Assembly: GCF_030385785.1 (NCBI RefSeq)
Contig: NZ_JAUEDK010000011.1
Location: 1-64,000 of the forward strand
Source: Crenobacter oryzisoli
GTDB lineage: Bacteria; Pseudomonadota; Gammaproteobacteria; Burkholderiales; Chromobacteriaceae
Reading direction: 5' to 3'
Length of the DNA: 64,000 nucleotides
Position numbers and translations under genes: made by a program. Shown piece after piece: positions 7,837 to 16,381 of this stretch. Position 1 is the first letter of the stretch, and every line of letters begins with the position of its first letter. Below the pieces are notes generated by a model. That model had not been told where the DNA came from. It ran no database searches and worked only from the letters and a program-made list of their open reading frames with translations.

Positions 7837-9213
7837 TCAATGACCCGCCGCGACCCGCCCTGCTCCGTTTGTCATGCGCAGGCAGCTCACCCCGGCTGCA
7901 CTGAGCGCGAACGCCGCGCCGACGATCAGACCGGTATGCGTGCCGTGATGTGGGAACAGCGTAAACAGCAGCGCCACCAGCGAGGCGCCGGTCGTCTGGC
8001 CGAGCAGACGCGCGGTGCCTAGCATGCCGCTGGCCCCGCCGCTACGGTGCGGTGGCGCGGATGACAGCATCGCGAAGTTGTTCGGCGATTGGAAGAAACC
8101 GAAGCCGACCCCACACAGCGCCATCCGCCAGACGATGTCCAGATAGCTCGGCTGCGCGGGCAGCAAGGCCAGCGACAGCAGGCCTGCCGCGAACAGGGCG
8201 AGCCCGACCGCGCCGAGCAGGCCCGGCGAATACTTCTCCACCAAGCGGCCGGACAGCGGCGCTACCGCCATGATCACCAGCGGCCACGGCGTCATCAACA
8301 GGCCAATCTGGGCCGGGCCGTAACCGAGCGATTGCAGGTAGAACGGCAGCGACACCAGCGCCAGCATCTGAGCGGTGAACGAGCAGATCGAGGTACCGAC
8401 CGACAAGCCGAACAAGGGAATGCGCAGCAGATCGACCGGCAGCAGCGGTGCGGCGAGGCTGAGCTGGCGGCGCACGAACACGTAGCCGACCGCCAGCGAG
8501 ACCATGAGCATCCCGCCGACCAGGAGCGGGCTCTCGCCGTGACCGAAACCGTCGACGCTGAAGATCAGCAGGCCGAAGGTCAGCGCGTTGAGCAGCGCAC
8601 TCCGGATGTCGAAACGATGGCTGACCTTGTGCGGGTTGGCCGGCAGCGCGCGCAGCGCCACCAGCCAGGCGACGAGGCCGATCGGCAGGTTGATCGCGAA
8701 CAGCCACTGCCACGAGGTCAGCGACAGGATCGCCGCCGCGATGGTCGGACCGGCCGCCGACGACAGCGCCACCAAGAGCGAGTTGAAGCCCATGCCGCGA
8801 CCGAGCTGCGCCTTCGGGTAGATCACCCGGATCAGCGCGGTGTTCACGCTCATGATCGCCGCGGCTCCGAAACCCTGCAGGATGCGCGCGATGGTCAGCG
8901 TGGTCAGCGAGTCGGACAACGCGCAGCCCACCGAGGTGAGGGTGAACACCGCCAGCCCCCATTGGTAGATGCGCTTGTAGCCGATGATGTCGCCGAGCGA
9001 GGAGAACGCCAACAGCGACACGGTGATCGCCAGCTGGTAAGCGTTGACCACCCAGATCGAGGAAGCGGGGCTGGCGTTCAGGTCGCGGGCGATGGTCGGC
9101 AAGGCGACGTTGGCGATCGCTCCGTCGAGCACCGCCATGCTGACGCCGAGCGCGATAACGAGGATCGCCCAATAGCGCTGCGGCAAGGGGACGCCGTCGT
9201 GTGGACTGCTCAT
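7837..9213 (-). CDS. MFS transporter, DHA2-like drug exporter
   Basis: Inner-membrane proton-driven exporter of 458 residues. The first helix ends in the DHA signature MAVLDGAIANVALPTIARDL (about 27-46). The cytoplasmic loop 2-3 carries SLGDIIGYKRIYQWG (motif A form), and helix 5 has LSSAAGPTIAAAILSLTSWQWLFAINLPIG, the motif C region of drug:proton antiporters. ATG at 9213 is chosen over an ATG 15 bases upstream because GAAGG precedes it at normal spacing. The divergent LysR gene starts 127 bp away with a dyad operator between them, so that regulator probably controls this transporter. The transported compound is unknown. Confidence 0.88.
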   Translation of the reverse strand: MSSPHDGVPLPQRYWAILVIALGVSMAVLDGAIANVALPTIARDLNASPASSIWVVNAYQLAITVSLLAFSSLGDIIGYKRIYQWGLAVFTLTSVGCALSDSLTTLTIARILQGFGAAAIMSVNTALIRVIYPKAQLGRGMGFNSLLVALSSAAGPTIAAAILSLTSWQWLFAINLPIGLVAWLVALRALPANPHKVSHRFDIRSALLNALTFGLLIFSVDGFGHGESPLLVGGMLMVSLAVGYVFVRRQLSLAAPLLPVDLLRIPLFGLSVGTSICSFTAQMLALVSLPFYLQSLGYGPAQIGLLMTPWPLVIMAVAPLSGRLVEKYSPGLLGAVGLALFAAGLLSLALLPAQPSYLDIVWRMALCGVGFGFFQSPNNFAMLSSAPPHRSGGASGMLGTARLLGQTTGASLVALLFTLFPHHGTHTGLIVGAAFALSAAGVSCLRMTNGAGRVAAGH

Positions 9214-9294
9214 GGAAACCTTCTGCACAGAGGCCGTGGGGCCGATGGATCGTGGTACTGCAGAATTGAAGTGTAGAAACGTGATTGATTGCTG

Positions 9295-9311
9295 TCGATA
9301 ATAGCTATCGA
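9295..9311. promoter_or_regulatory. LysR-type operator dyad between exporter and regulator
   Basis: TCGATA-ATAGC-TATCGA is a perfect inverted repeat with a 5-nt spacer, of the T-N(11)-A class used by LysR regulators, 30 bp before the LysR start and 82 bp before the exporter start. A further half site GATAGC lies at 9319-9324. Divergent layout with an intervening dyad is the classic LysR arrangement. Confidence 0.6.
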
Positions 9312-9340
9312 CCTCTTTGATAGCTTTTACGACTCAATCC

Positions 9341-10246
9341 ATGGAACTGCGCCAGCTGCACTATTTCATTGCCGTCGCCGAAGAATTGCACTTCGGCCGC
9401 GCCGCCGAACGGCTCGGCATCACCCAGCCGCCGTTGAGCCAGCAGATCCGCGCGCTGGAGGACAGCATCGGCGCGCGGCTGTTCAACCGCACCAACCGCC
9501 GCGTCGAGCTGACCGAGGCAGGACGGCTGTTCCTCGCCGAGTGCCGCGCCATCCTCACTCGCCTCGACGATGCAGTCGAACAGGCCGCGCGCGCGCACCG
9601 CGGCGAGGTCGGCGAGCTGCGTCTTGGCTTCACCGTGTCTGCCCCATTTACCACGGTGTTCCTGCGCTCGATCTACGCATTCCGGCAGAGTCACCCGGAT
9701 GTGCGCCTGGCGCTGCAGGAGCTAAACACCGTCGACCAGATCGAGGCACTGATGGAGCGGCGGCTGCATGCCGGGCTGATCCGCCCGACCGACCTGCCCG
9801 AGGCGCTGACCGCGATCGAGCTGATGCGCGAACCGATAGTGATCGCGATGCGCAGCGACCACCCTCTGGCGCAGCAGGCACCGGGCGAGGCGCTGCCCCT
9901 GGCCGCGTTCGCCGACGACGACTTCGTGATGTTCCCGCGCAATCTCGGCATCCCGCTCTACGAGCAGATCATCGCACTGTTCCGCCATGCCGACTTTACA
10001 CCGCGCGTCGCGCAGGAAGCGCGCGAGGCGTCGACGCAGATCGCGCTGGTCGCCGCCGGCTTCGGCGTGGCGATCCTGCCGGCGTTACAGCAGCGCATTC
10101 AGCTCGACAACGTCACCTACCGCGCGATCGCCGACCCTCAGGCGCGCACCGCGGTGTGGCTGGCCTACCGCGAGGAGGACCATTCGCAGCTGCTGCAGGG
10201 CTTCGTGCGCCAGGTGAAGACGGAGGTGGCGCGGGCATCGGCGTAG
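9341..10246 (+). CDS. LysR-family transcriptional regulator
   Basis: Regulator of 301 residues. The winged helix-turn-helix covers about residues 1-60: MELRQLHYFIAVAEELHFGR AAERLGITQP, then PLSQQIRALEDSIGARLFNR. The effector-binding domain (about 90-295) starts GELRLGFTVSA and contains MREPIVIAMRSDHPLAQ and VAAGFGVAILPALQ, as in the BenM/CatM-like group. ATG 9341 is chosen because MELRQLHYF is the canonical N-terminus; the frame extends 24 nt further upstream but that would add an unusual leader. It is divergent from the DHA2 exporter and most likely its activator in response to an unknown, perhaps aromatic, effector. Confidence 0.92.
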   Translation: MELRQLHYFIAVAEELHFGRAAERLGITQPPLSQQIRALEDSIGARLFNRTNRRVELTEAGRLFLAECRAILTRLDDAVEQAARAHRGEVGELRLGFTVSAPFTTVFLRSIYAFRQSHPDVRLALQELNTVDQIEALMERRLHAGLIRPTDLPEALTAIELMREPIVIAMRSDHPLAQQAPGEALPLAAFADDDFVMFPRNLGIPLYEQIIALFRHADFTPRVAQEAREASTQIALVAAGFGVAILPALQQRIQLDNVTYRAIADPQARTAVWLAYREEDHSQLLQGFVRQVKTEVARASA

Positions 10247-10324
10247 CTCAAAACCCTTTTTCGCCCGCATTCCACGAAAAAACATGCACGAATGAAATGC
10301 CGTGTTGTGTCGTGGGGTTCGTGG

Positions 10325-10359
10325 CAAAAAAATTGGCCGAACCCATCAGTTCGGCCAAT
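10325..10359 (-). terminator. Terminator of mpl built from an inverted pair of the RTTGGCCGAA word
   Basis: ATTGGCCGAAC (10332-10342) pairs perfectly with GTTCGGCCAAT (10349-10359) around CCATCA. On the minus strand the 11-bp stem is followed by seven T (10325-10331), so it is a good intrinsic terminator for mpl, 22 nt after its stop. Both arms are copies of the dispersed 10-mer. Confidence 0.85.
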
Positions 10360-10380
10360 CTTGTCCAACAGCACGACGAC

Positions 10381-11757
10381 TCAGAGCCCCAGCCGCGCCA
10401 ACAGCTTGCCGTGGATGCCGCCGAAGCCGCCGTTGCTCATTACCAGCACCTGGTCGCCGGGGCGCGCCTCGGCGACCACCGCCGCGATCAGCGTGTCCAG
10501 ATCGTCGAAGGTCTGCGCCTTGTCGCCGAGCGGCACCAGTGCCTCGGCCGGGCTCCAGCCCAGGTTGGCCCCGTAGCAGAACACCCGGTCGGCGTCGGCG
10601 AGCGAGCCTGGCAACGCGCCCTTCATCGTGCCGAGCTTCATCGTGTTGGAGCGCGGCTCCAACACCGCCAGGATGCGGGTATCCGGCCCGACCTTGGCGC
10701 GCAGGCCGGCCACCGTGGTGGCGATCGCGGTCGGGTGGTGGGCAAAGTCGTCGTAGACGGTGATGCCGCTCACCACGCCCTTCACTTCCATGCGGCGCTT
10801 CACGGTGCGGAAGCGGCCGAGCGCGGCGATCGCGTCGGCCACCGGCACGCCGACATGACGGGCAGCGGCGATCGCTGCTAACGCATTCATCCGGTTGTGC
10901 TCGCCCAGCTGGGTCCAGACCACCTTGCCCTGCACCGAACCGTCGAGCCACACCTCGAAGCTACCGTCGGCGTCGACCGCACCGACCTGCCAGCCGCCCT
11001 CGCCGCCGAAGCGCTCCACCGGCGTCCAGCAGCCGCGCGCCAGCACCCGGTCAAGACTCGCCTCGCGGCCGTTGGCGACGATGCGGCCATTGCCCGGCAC
11101 GGTGCGCACCAGATGGTGGAATTGCGTCTCGATCGCGGCCAGATCGGCGAAGATGTCCGCGTGATCGAATTCCAGATTGTTCAGCACGGCGGTGCGCGGC
11201 CGGTAGTGGACGAACTTGCTGCGCTTGTCGAAGAAGGCGGTGTCGTACTCGTCGGCCTCGATCACAAAGAACGGGCTGACGCTCGCCGGGTCCTGACGCG
11301 GCGCACCCGGGAGCCGCGCCGACACACCGAAGTTCTCCGGAATGCCGCCGATCAGGAAGCCCGGTGCCAAGCCGGCGTCTTCGAGGATCCACGCCAGCAT
11401 TGAGCTGGTGGTGGTCTTGCCGTGGGTGCCGGCCACCGCCAGCACCCAGCGCTCGTGCAGCACGTTTTCGGCCAACCATTGCGGGCCGGAAATATACGGC
11501 AGGCCGCGGTTGAGGATCTCCTCCATCAGCGGCTTGCCGCGGGTGACTACGTTGCCGATCACGTAGACGTCGGGATTCAGTTCGACCTGCTCGGCGCCAA
11601 AGCCCTGGGTCAGCTCGATGCCCATCGCCTCGAGCTGGGAGCTCATCGGTGGGTAGACGTTGGCGTCGCAACCGGTGACGCGGTGGCCGGCCTGCTTGGC
11701 GATGGCGGCGAGGCCGCCCATGAAGGTGCCGCAGATGCCGAGAATGTGGATGTGCAT
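10381..11757 (-). CDS. mpl: UDP-N-acetylmuramate:L-alanyl-gamma-D-glutamyl-meso-diaminopimelate ligase
   Basis: Mur ligase of 458 residues that recycles peptidoglycan tripeptide by ligating it to UDP-MurNAc in the cytoplasm. The N-terminal Rossmann motif HIHILGICGTFMGGLA (2-17) replaces the GIGGxGMS form of MurC, a known mark of Mpl. The ATP loop is AVAGTHGKTTTSSMLAWILE (about 110-129). The central domain has FFVIEADEYDTAFFDKRSKF and LNNLEFDHADIF; the C-terminal domain has YDDFAHHPTAI and LEPRSNTMKLG. The ATG at 11757 is preferred over an extension 24 codons longer because it gives the conserved start MHIHILGICGT. It stands alone with its own terminator; no other mur gene is adjacent. Confidence 0.95.
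   Translation of the reverse strand: MHIHILGICGTFMGGLAAIAKQAGHRVTGCDANVYPPMSSQLEAMGIELTQGFGAEQVELNPDVYVIGNVVTRGKPLMEEILNRGLPYISGPQWLAENVLHERWVLAVAGTHGKTTTSSMLAWILEDAGLAPGFLIGGIPENFGVSARLPGAPRQDPASVSPFFVIEADEYDTAFFDKRSKFVHYRPRTAVLNNLEFDHADIFADLAAIETQFHHLVRTVPGNGRIVANGREASLDRVLARGCWTPVERFGGEGGWQVGAVDADGSFEVWLDGSVQGKVVWTQLGEHNRMNALAAIAAARHVGVPVADAIAALGRFRTVKRRMEVKGVVSGITVYDDFAHHPTAIATTVAGLRAKVGPDTRILAVLEPRSNTMKLGTMKGALPGSLADADRVFCYGANLGWSPAEALVPLGDKAQTFDDLDTLIAAVVAEARPGDQVLVMSNGGFGGIHGKLLARLGL
11467..11476 (-). repeat. Copy of the dispersed 10-mer GTTGGCCGAA (example inside a gene)
   Basis: One of ten copies of the RTTGGCCGAA word that lie within coding sequence; here it encodes part of WLAEN in mpl, reading TTG-GCC-GAA. 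The other genic copies start at 648, 5487, 23586, 26718, 28661 (A variant), 31446, 42424, 55094 and 57312. They fall in three different reading frames (LAE, SAN and VGR), which argues for a DNA-level signal. Confidence 0.7.
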
Positions 11758-11878
11758 GACGACTCTTGCTTGAGAAAACGGCAAAACGCCAAGGATACCG
11801 CAAAGCACCCCAACCGCGCCGCCGCGCATCGACCCTGCGGTGATGACGGCACTGGCCGGACGGGGTTCCCTAGCCTAC

Positions 11879-12512
11879 CTAGCCCGCGGCTTCCAGACCC
11901 CGCCACACCCGCCGCAGTGCATGGCCCGAGTCGAGGTGTTTCTGCTCGAACGGGGCTAGGCAGACCTCGGGCAGCCAGCGCGCGGCCGGTCAGCGCACTC
12001 AGCCCCAGCGCGAACCCCTCGACATAGATCGCCCAATTGCTGCGCAGTTCCATCACCCCGCCAAGCTTGGGCAGCAACGGAAACACCACGTGGCCGTGCC
12101 AGCGCCGCTGCAGGTGATGGCGCTCCGGCCAGGGGTTCGGGTAGAGCAGCCAGTGCTGGGCCAGCTGCACGCCGTCGTCGACCATCAGTCGCCACAGGTC
12201 GACCAGATCGGCACGCAACAGCAGCGCGTTGTCCGGCAACGCCAGCGGCTTGGCGTGCGACAGCCGGTCGAACGACGGGTCGACGCCTAGCACGAAATGA
12301 TCGGGATGACGTTTGGCCAGACGGATCGTCGACAGACTAACGCCGCAACCGGTGTCGAGGACCAACGGGGTGCCGCCGCCCCAGGCGGCACGGGCCTCGG
12401 TCCAGGCTGCACAGTTGAAATCGGCCAGCGGCTTGGCGAACGGCCGGGCGCGGTGGTGGCCCTCATGAGGGCCAGGCTGGTTGCTGGTGACGAAACGGGT
12501 GTTGGCGTGCAT
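11879..12512 (-). pseudogene. TrmB-like SAM-dependent methyltransferase with a C-terminal frameshift
   Basis: The first 178 or so residues are intact: HANTRFVTSNQPGPHEGHHR, the SAM-binding loop LVLDTGCGVSLSTIRLAKRH, LGVDPSFDRLSHA, and the TrmB-type substrate motif WLLYPNPWPERHHLQRRWHG followed by GVMELRSNWAIYVEGFALGL. After SALTGRA the reading frame breaks in GCGCGC (about 11978-11984). Shifting by one base restores WLPEVCLAPFEQKHLDSGHA LRRVWRGLEAAG and a TAG at 11879-11881. The total of 634 nt is three times 211 plus one, so a single extra base explains it. The tail is conserved-looking, so the mutation is recent or is a sequencing error. Product: a tRNA guanine-N7 methyltransferase relative, not necessarily TrmB itself. 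ATG 12512 is chosen as the first methionine after an unlikely leader. Confidence 0.7.
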
Positions 12513-12599
12513 CGGGCAAATCAAGAGAAACGACAGCCCCCTCGTATCGCCGCTTCTCGACGCTGGGCCGAACCCGGACGGCGGCAAGGCACTATGAAC

Positions 12600-12624
12600 A
12601 ACGCCCGCCGGAGGGGCGGGCGTT
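12600..12624 (-). terminator. Terminator of the nhaD-like gene
   Basis: AACGCCCGCC (12600-12609) pairs with GGCGGGCGTT (12615-12624), a 10-bp perfect stem with a 5-nt loop, 20 nt after the antiporter stop. The T tract on the minus strand is poor (GTTGTTC). Confidence 0.6.
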
Positions 12625-12644
12625 TCAGCTAGCGTCGTGGGTCG

Positions 12645-14051
12645 TCAGAGACGAAAGAACACCAGCGTCAGCAGCGCGAACAGCGGCAGCAGGAACACGC
12701 CGGACCAGGCGAGGTAACCGAAGAAGCTCGGCATCGCTACGCCGCGCTGCTCGGCGATCGCCTTGACCATGAAGTTCGGTGCGTTGCCGATGTAGGTCAT
12801 CGCCCCCATGAACACCGCGCCCATCGAGATCGCCAGCAGCGTCTGCGACAGCTGAGTCATCAGCGTGGGTGCATCGCCGGCGGCCAGGTTGAAGAACACC
12901 AGATAGGTCGGCGCATTGTCGAGGAAGCTCGACAGGATGCCGGTCATCCAGAAGTACATCGCATTGATCGGCATGCCATCCTCGCCCGACACCATGCCGA
13001 CCAGGCCCGCCAAGTGACCATCGCTGCCGGCACGCAGGATGGCGATCACCGGGGCGATGGTGATAAAGACGCCGGCAAACAGCTTGCCGACCTCCAGGAT
13101 CGGGGCCCAGTTGAACTCGTTGCCGGCACGCACCTGCTTCGGCGTCATCGCCAGCGAGGCGAACGCCAGCAGGAGCAGCAACAGGTCGCGCACCAGATTC
13201 TGTAGCTCCCAGTGGGTACCAATGACATCGAAACTGACGCCCGGCTTCCAGAAGCCCGACAACAGCACCGCGCCGACCACACCGGCGAGGAGCACGAAGT
13301 TGAAGGTGCCGTACAGCTTGATCGGCGAGTCTTCGCTCGGGTCATACGGCTCGACGCCTTCTTTCTTGAAGTAGTAGCAGTCGACCGCGTAGAAGATCGC
13401 CAGCAATGCCAGCGACAGCAGCAGCACCGGCAGCGCCATGTGCTCCATCGTCCAGAAGAAATCCACGCCCTTCAGGAAACCGAGGAACAGCGGCGGGTCG
13501 CCGAGCGGGGTCAGGCCGCCGCCGACGTTGGCGACGAGGAAGATGAAGAACACCACCACGTGCACATTGTGCTTGCGATTGTCGTTGGCCCTCAGCAGCG
13601 GCCGGATCAGCAGCATCGCCGCACCGGTGGTGCCCATCAGCGATGCGAGCACGGCACCGATCGCCAGGATGCTGGTATTGAGCTTGGCCGAGCCGCGCAG
13701 ATCGCCCCACACCAGGATGCCGCCCGAAACAGTGTAGAGTGCGAACAGCAGCACGATAAAGGGGACATATTCGGTCAGCAGCGCATGCACCAGCAGTGCC
13801 AGCGTGACGTGGCTGCCGAAGGTCAGTGCAAACGGCGCGAGGAACAGCGCAGTCCATATCGCGGTGATCTTGCCGAAATGGTGGTGCCAGAAGCCGGGCG
13901 CGAAGATCGGAAACAGCGCGATCGACAACAGGATGCCGGCAAACGGAATCGCCCAGGCGAGGCTCAGCGTCGCGCCGTCGAGGTCGGCTGCCTGGGCAAG
14001 CCCAGGCACCAAGAGCAGCAGCGGCAAGAGGGTCCTCAGGATGGGGGTCAT
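12645..14051 (-). CDS. NhaD-type sodium:proton antiporter (ion transporter superfamily)
   Basis: Inner-membrane transporter of 468 residues with about 12-13 hydrophobic helices and an N-terminal signal-like helix (LRTLLPLLLLVPGLAQA). Conserved polar segments inside the membrane are LMGTTGAAMLLIRPLLRAND (about 138-157) and FLVANVGGGLTPLGDPPLFLGFLKG (about 170-194), repeated in the second half as GILSSFLDNAPTYLVFFNLAAG and GAMTYIGNAPNFMVKAIAEQRG. Such paired TxxGD/NAP re-entrant segments are typical of the NhaD/ArsB/CitM ion-transporter superfamily. I favour Na+/H+ exchange, but the ion is inferred. Monocistronic, with a terminator downstream and a run TTGTTTCTCCTG-type leader giving AGGAGA before the ATG. 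Confidence 0.75.
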   Translation of the reverse strand: MTPILRTLLPLLLLVPGLAQAADLDGATLSLAWAIPFAGILLSIALFPIFAPGFWHHHFGKITAIWTALFLAPFALTFGSHVTLALLVHALLTEYVPFIVLLFALYTVSGGILVWGDLRGSAKLNTSILAIGAVLASLMGTTGAAMLLIRPLLRANDNRKHNVHVVVFFIFLVANVGGGLTPLGDPPLFLGFLKGVDFFWTMEHMALPVLLLSLALLAIFYAVDCYYFKKEGVEPYDPSEDSPIKLYGTFNFVLLAGVVGAVLLSGFWKPGVSFDVIGTHWELQNLVRDLLLLLLAFASLAMTPKQVRAGNEFNWAPILEVGKLFAGVFITIAPVIAILRAGSDGHLAGLVGMVSGEDGMPINAMYFWMTGILSSFLDNAPTYLVFFNLAAGDAPTLMTQLSQTLLAISMGAVFMGAMTYIGNAPNFMVKAIAEQRGVAMPSFFGYLAWSGVFLLPLFALLTLVFFRL

Positions 14052-14450
14052 TGTTTCTCCTGTCTGATGGGAAGCCGGTGCGGGTCAACCGCCGACGAAG
14101 GCGCAGCGTTGGGCGCTACGTCACAGTGTAGCCGCCGACTTCCAACGGGCATATCGCCCGATTGCAAAAAGGGACGGACAGTCCGCCCCAAACACGATAC
14201 GACGCATAGCGTGCCTTGGCTCGTCCCTCTGGAGGAGATTCGATTTCAGGTCATGCGCTAGGCACAGCCGGACGAGCAGGCCGCCCCACGACAACGACGG
14301 CCGTCCAAGAACCGCAGCCACAACTTGACGTTGTGATGCTGTCTTGCCGTTCTATTTGTACTGTCTGAGGCCGCGCGCCTCGCCAAGGCCGCTTCACTGA
14401 GTGTTGTTAGCGGCTCTAAAACGGCTTCTGAGGAAAGGGGGCGTCGTCGC
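14052..14450. other. Intergenic region, nothing recognised
   Basis: About 400 bp between gloA and the antiporter, both on the minus strand. No protein-like frame, tRNA or strong hairpin with a T run was found. It must contain the antiporter promoter. Confidence 0.35.
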
Positions 14451-14840
14451 TTAGCGGCGGCCCTTCTGGATGAACTCGATCTTGTAGCCGTCCGGATCCT
14501 CGATGAAGGCGATCACCGTGGTGCCGTGCTTCATCGGGCCGGCTTCACGGGTTACCTTACCGCCCTTGGCGCGGGCCGCGTCACAAGCGGCGGCCGCGTC
14601 GTCGACCTCGACCGCGATGTGGCCGTAGCCGGTGCCCAGTTCGTACGATTCGGTGTCCCAGTTATGGGTCAGTTCAAGTACAGCAGTGTCCTTCTCGTCG
14701 CCATAGCCGACGAAGACCAGGGTGAAGCGACCTTCCGGATAGTCGGTCCTGCGCAGCAGCTTCATGCCGAGCACGTCCTGGTAGAACGCCAGCGAGCGCT
14801 CGAGGTTGCCGACGCGCAACATGGTGTGTAACAGACGCAT
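14451..14840 (-). CDS. gloA: Lactoylglutathione lyase (glyoxalase I, nickel type)
   Basis: Converts the hemithioacetal of methylglyoxal and glutathione to S-lactoylglutathione. The 129-residue length and the sequence [20 protein letters not shown] match the E. coli-type enzyme. The four metal ligands are in place: His5, Glu56 (AVLELTHNW), His74 (GYGHIAV) and Glu122 (YKIEFIQ). The absence of the insertions found in zinc enzymes indicates the Ni2+/Co2+ class. ATG 14840 is chosen because AAGGAGA precedes it and the His5 numbering fits. A glutathione S-transferase and a GPx-like gene elsewhere in the window agree with a glutathione-using cell. It follows the YgjP gene by 60 nt. Confidence 0.96.
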   Translation of the reverse strand: MRLLHTMLRVGNLERSLAFYQDVLGMKLLRRTDYPEGRFTLVFVGYGDEKDTAVLELTHNWDTESYELGTGYGHIAVEVDDAAAACDAARAKGGKVTREAGPMKHGTTVIAFIEDPDGYKIEFIQKGRR

Positions 14841-14900
14841 GGGGGTTCTCCTTAAGTCTTGCCGCCAACCGCCGCCCAACCTGCTGGCTGCGGCAGGGGC

Positions 14901-15608
14901 TCAGCCGATTTCGAACAGCTCGGCCGAATGCTGTTTGAGCCAGTCGCGCCGGGCCTGCCACTCCGGACAATGCTGGCCGACCAGCGCCCAGAACGCGGCA
15001 GAATGATTCATGTGCTGAAGATGGGCGAGTTCGTGCACGATCACGTAGTCGCTGATCGCCACCGGTGCCTGCACCAGCCGCCAGTTGAGCCGCACCACGC
15101 CGGCGCTGCTGCAGCTGCCCCAGCGGCCGCGCGCATTAGCGAGTTTCACCTCGCGCGGGATCAGGCCGGTATGGCGCGCCAGCGCCGCAGTGCGCGCGGG
15201 CAGGTACAGCGCCGCCTCCCGCGCTAGCCATTGCGCCAGCAGCGCGCGCTGTTCGGCCGGTTCGATGGCTCCGGCCAGCCACAGCGTGTCGCCATCGCGC
15301 CGCACGCTGCGGCGCTTTCCCTCGTACGGCGCGGGTCGCAGCGCCTGACCGAACAGGCTGACTCTCTCCGGCAGCGCCTCGCTCACGATCGGCGCAGCCC
15401 GCCACTGCTGGGCAATCCAATCGCGGCGAAGTTCCAGGATGCGCTGCAATTCGGCCAGCGGCACCCCGGGCGGGGCGGCCAGCTTCACCTCGCCATTGGC
15501 GATGCGCAACGAGATGCGCGTGCGCGCCTTGCGCGACACGCGTACCGGCACCCTGCCCTCAGGCAGAGTGAGATGCAATACGTCGGGCACGATCGTCCGG
15601 GTTAGCAA
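14901..15608 (-). CDS. YgjP-like zinc metallopeptidase domain protein (DUF45)
   Basis: Protein of about 235 residues with the zinc-metalloprotease motif YVIVHELAHLQHMNHSAAFW (about 188-207): two His and Glu in HELAH, plus a further His. The upstream segments VRVSRKARTRISLRI and NARGRWGSCSSAGVVRLNWR are the YgjP/WLM signature. The cellular substrate is unknown. The start is uncertain: the longest frame begins with TTG at 15608 and would overlap the plsC end by 50 nt; a GTG at 15590 is an alternative. The gene is in the same direction as plsC and gmhB and probably translationally coupled to plsC. Confidence 0.85.
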   Translation of the reverse strand: MLTRTIVPDVLHLTLPEGRVPVRVSRKARTRISLRIANGEVKLAAPPGVPLAELQRILELRRDWIAQQWRAAPIVSEALPERVSLFGQALRPAPYEGKRRSVRRDGDTLWLAGAIEPAEQRALLAQWLAREAALYLPARTAALARHTGLIPREVKLANARGRWGSCSSAGVVRLNWRLVQAPVAISDYVIVHELAHLQHMNHSAAFWALVGQHCPEWQARRDWLKQHSAELFEIG

Positions 15609-16329
15609 ACGGGCCGACCCCGCCGATCTCGCACTGGCGCGCCTCGATCCACTCCTCGGCCTCCCTCATCAACGCCTCGGGACCGCGCGCCTCGTTCGGA
15701 TAGAGCGGCTTACCGATCACTACGGTGATCTCGCCCGGCTGCTTGATGAAAGCATTGCGCGGCCAGAATTCGCCGGCGTTGTGAGCCACCGGCACCAGCG
15801 GCATCTCCAGCGTCTTGGCAAGACGCGCCGCACCGAGCTTGTACTTGCCGCGCTTGCCCGGCTTGATGCGGGTGCCCTCCGGGAACACGGTGATCCAGAA
15901 GCCGTGGCGCAGCCGCTCCTTGCCCTGTTTCAGCAGCCGGTTGTTGGCGGTCGCTCGGTCAGCACGGTTGATGGTGATCGGGTTCATCAGCGCCAACCCC
16001 CAGCCGAACACCGGGATCCACAACAGCTCGCGCTTGGCGACATAGATCTGCGCCGGGAAGATCGCCTGCAGCGCCAGCGTTTCCCAGCCGGACTGGTGCT
16101 TGGAGCAGATGATGCCGGGATTATCGCCGATGTTCTCGGCGCCGATTACCTTGTACCTCAGGCCGACCACGTGGACCAGCGTCCAGGTCAACACACGCGC
16201 CCAGGTCTGGCCGATCACGTGGCGGGTGCGGCGTGGCAGCGGCGCGGCGATGAACAGGGCAAGGAAAAACAGCGGCGTGATGATGATCAGCACCAGCCAG
16301 TAAATCAGGTTGCGAAGCAAAATGGACAT
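15559..16329 (-). CDS. plsC: 1-acyl-sn-glycerol-3-phosphate acyltransferase
   Basis: Membrane-bound acyltransferase of 256 residues that makes phosphatidic acid. An N-terminal hydrophobic helix (about 5-30) anchors it. The acyltransferase block I is SKHQSGWETL (about 94-103), where the usual HxxxxD is HxxxxE, the form common in betaproteobacteria. Block II holds KRELLWIPVFGWGL, block III FPEGTRIKPG (about 153-162), and block IV VPVAHNAGEFWPRN. ATG 16329 gives the conserved MSILLRNLIYWL; the frame is open 22 codons further upstream, but without a ribosome-binding site. It follows gmhB by 52 nt, the same order as in Chromobacterium and Neisseria relatives, linking envelope lipid and LPS core genes. 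Confidence 0.92.
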   Translation of the reverse strand: MSILLRNLIYWLVLIIITPLFFLALFIAAPLPRRTRHVIGQTWARVLTWTLVHVVGLRYKVIGAENIGDNPGIICSKHQSGWETLALQAIFPAQIYVAKRELLWIPVFGWGLALMNPITINRADRATANNRLLKQGKERLRHGFWITVFPEGTRIKPGKRGKYKLGAARLAKTLEMPLVPVAHNAGEFWPRNAFIKQPGEITVVIGKPLYPNEARGPEALMREAEEWIEARQCEIGGVGPFANPDDRARRIASHSA

Positions 16330-16381
16330 AATGACACCGTTCGTCCAAGCTCGAGGCCGGCCGAACACTCCTGCAAATCGG

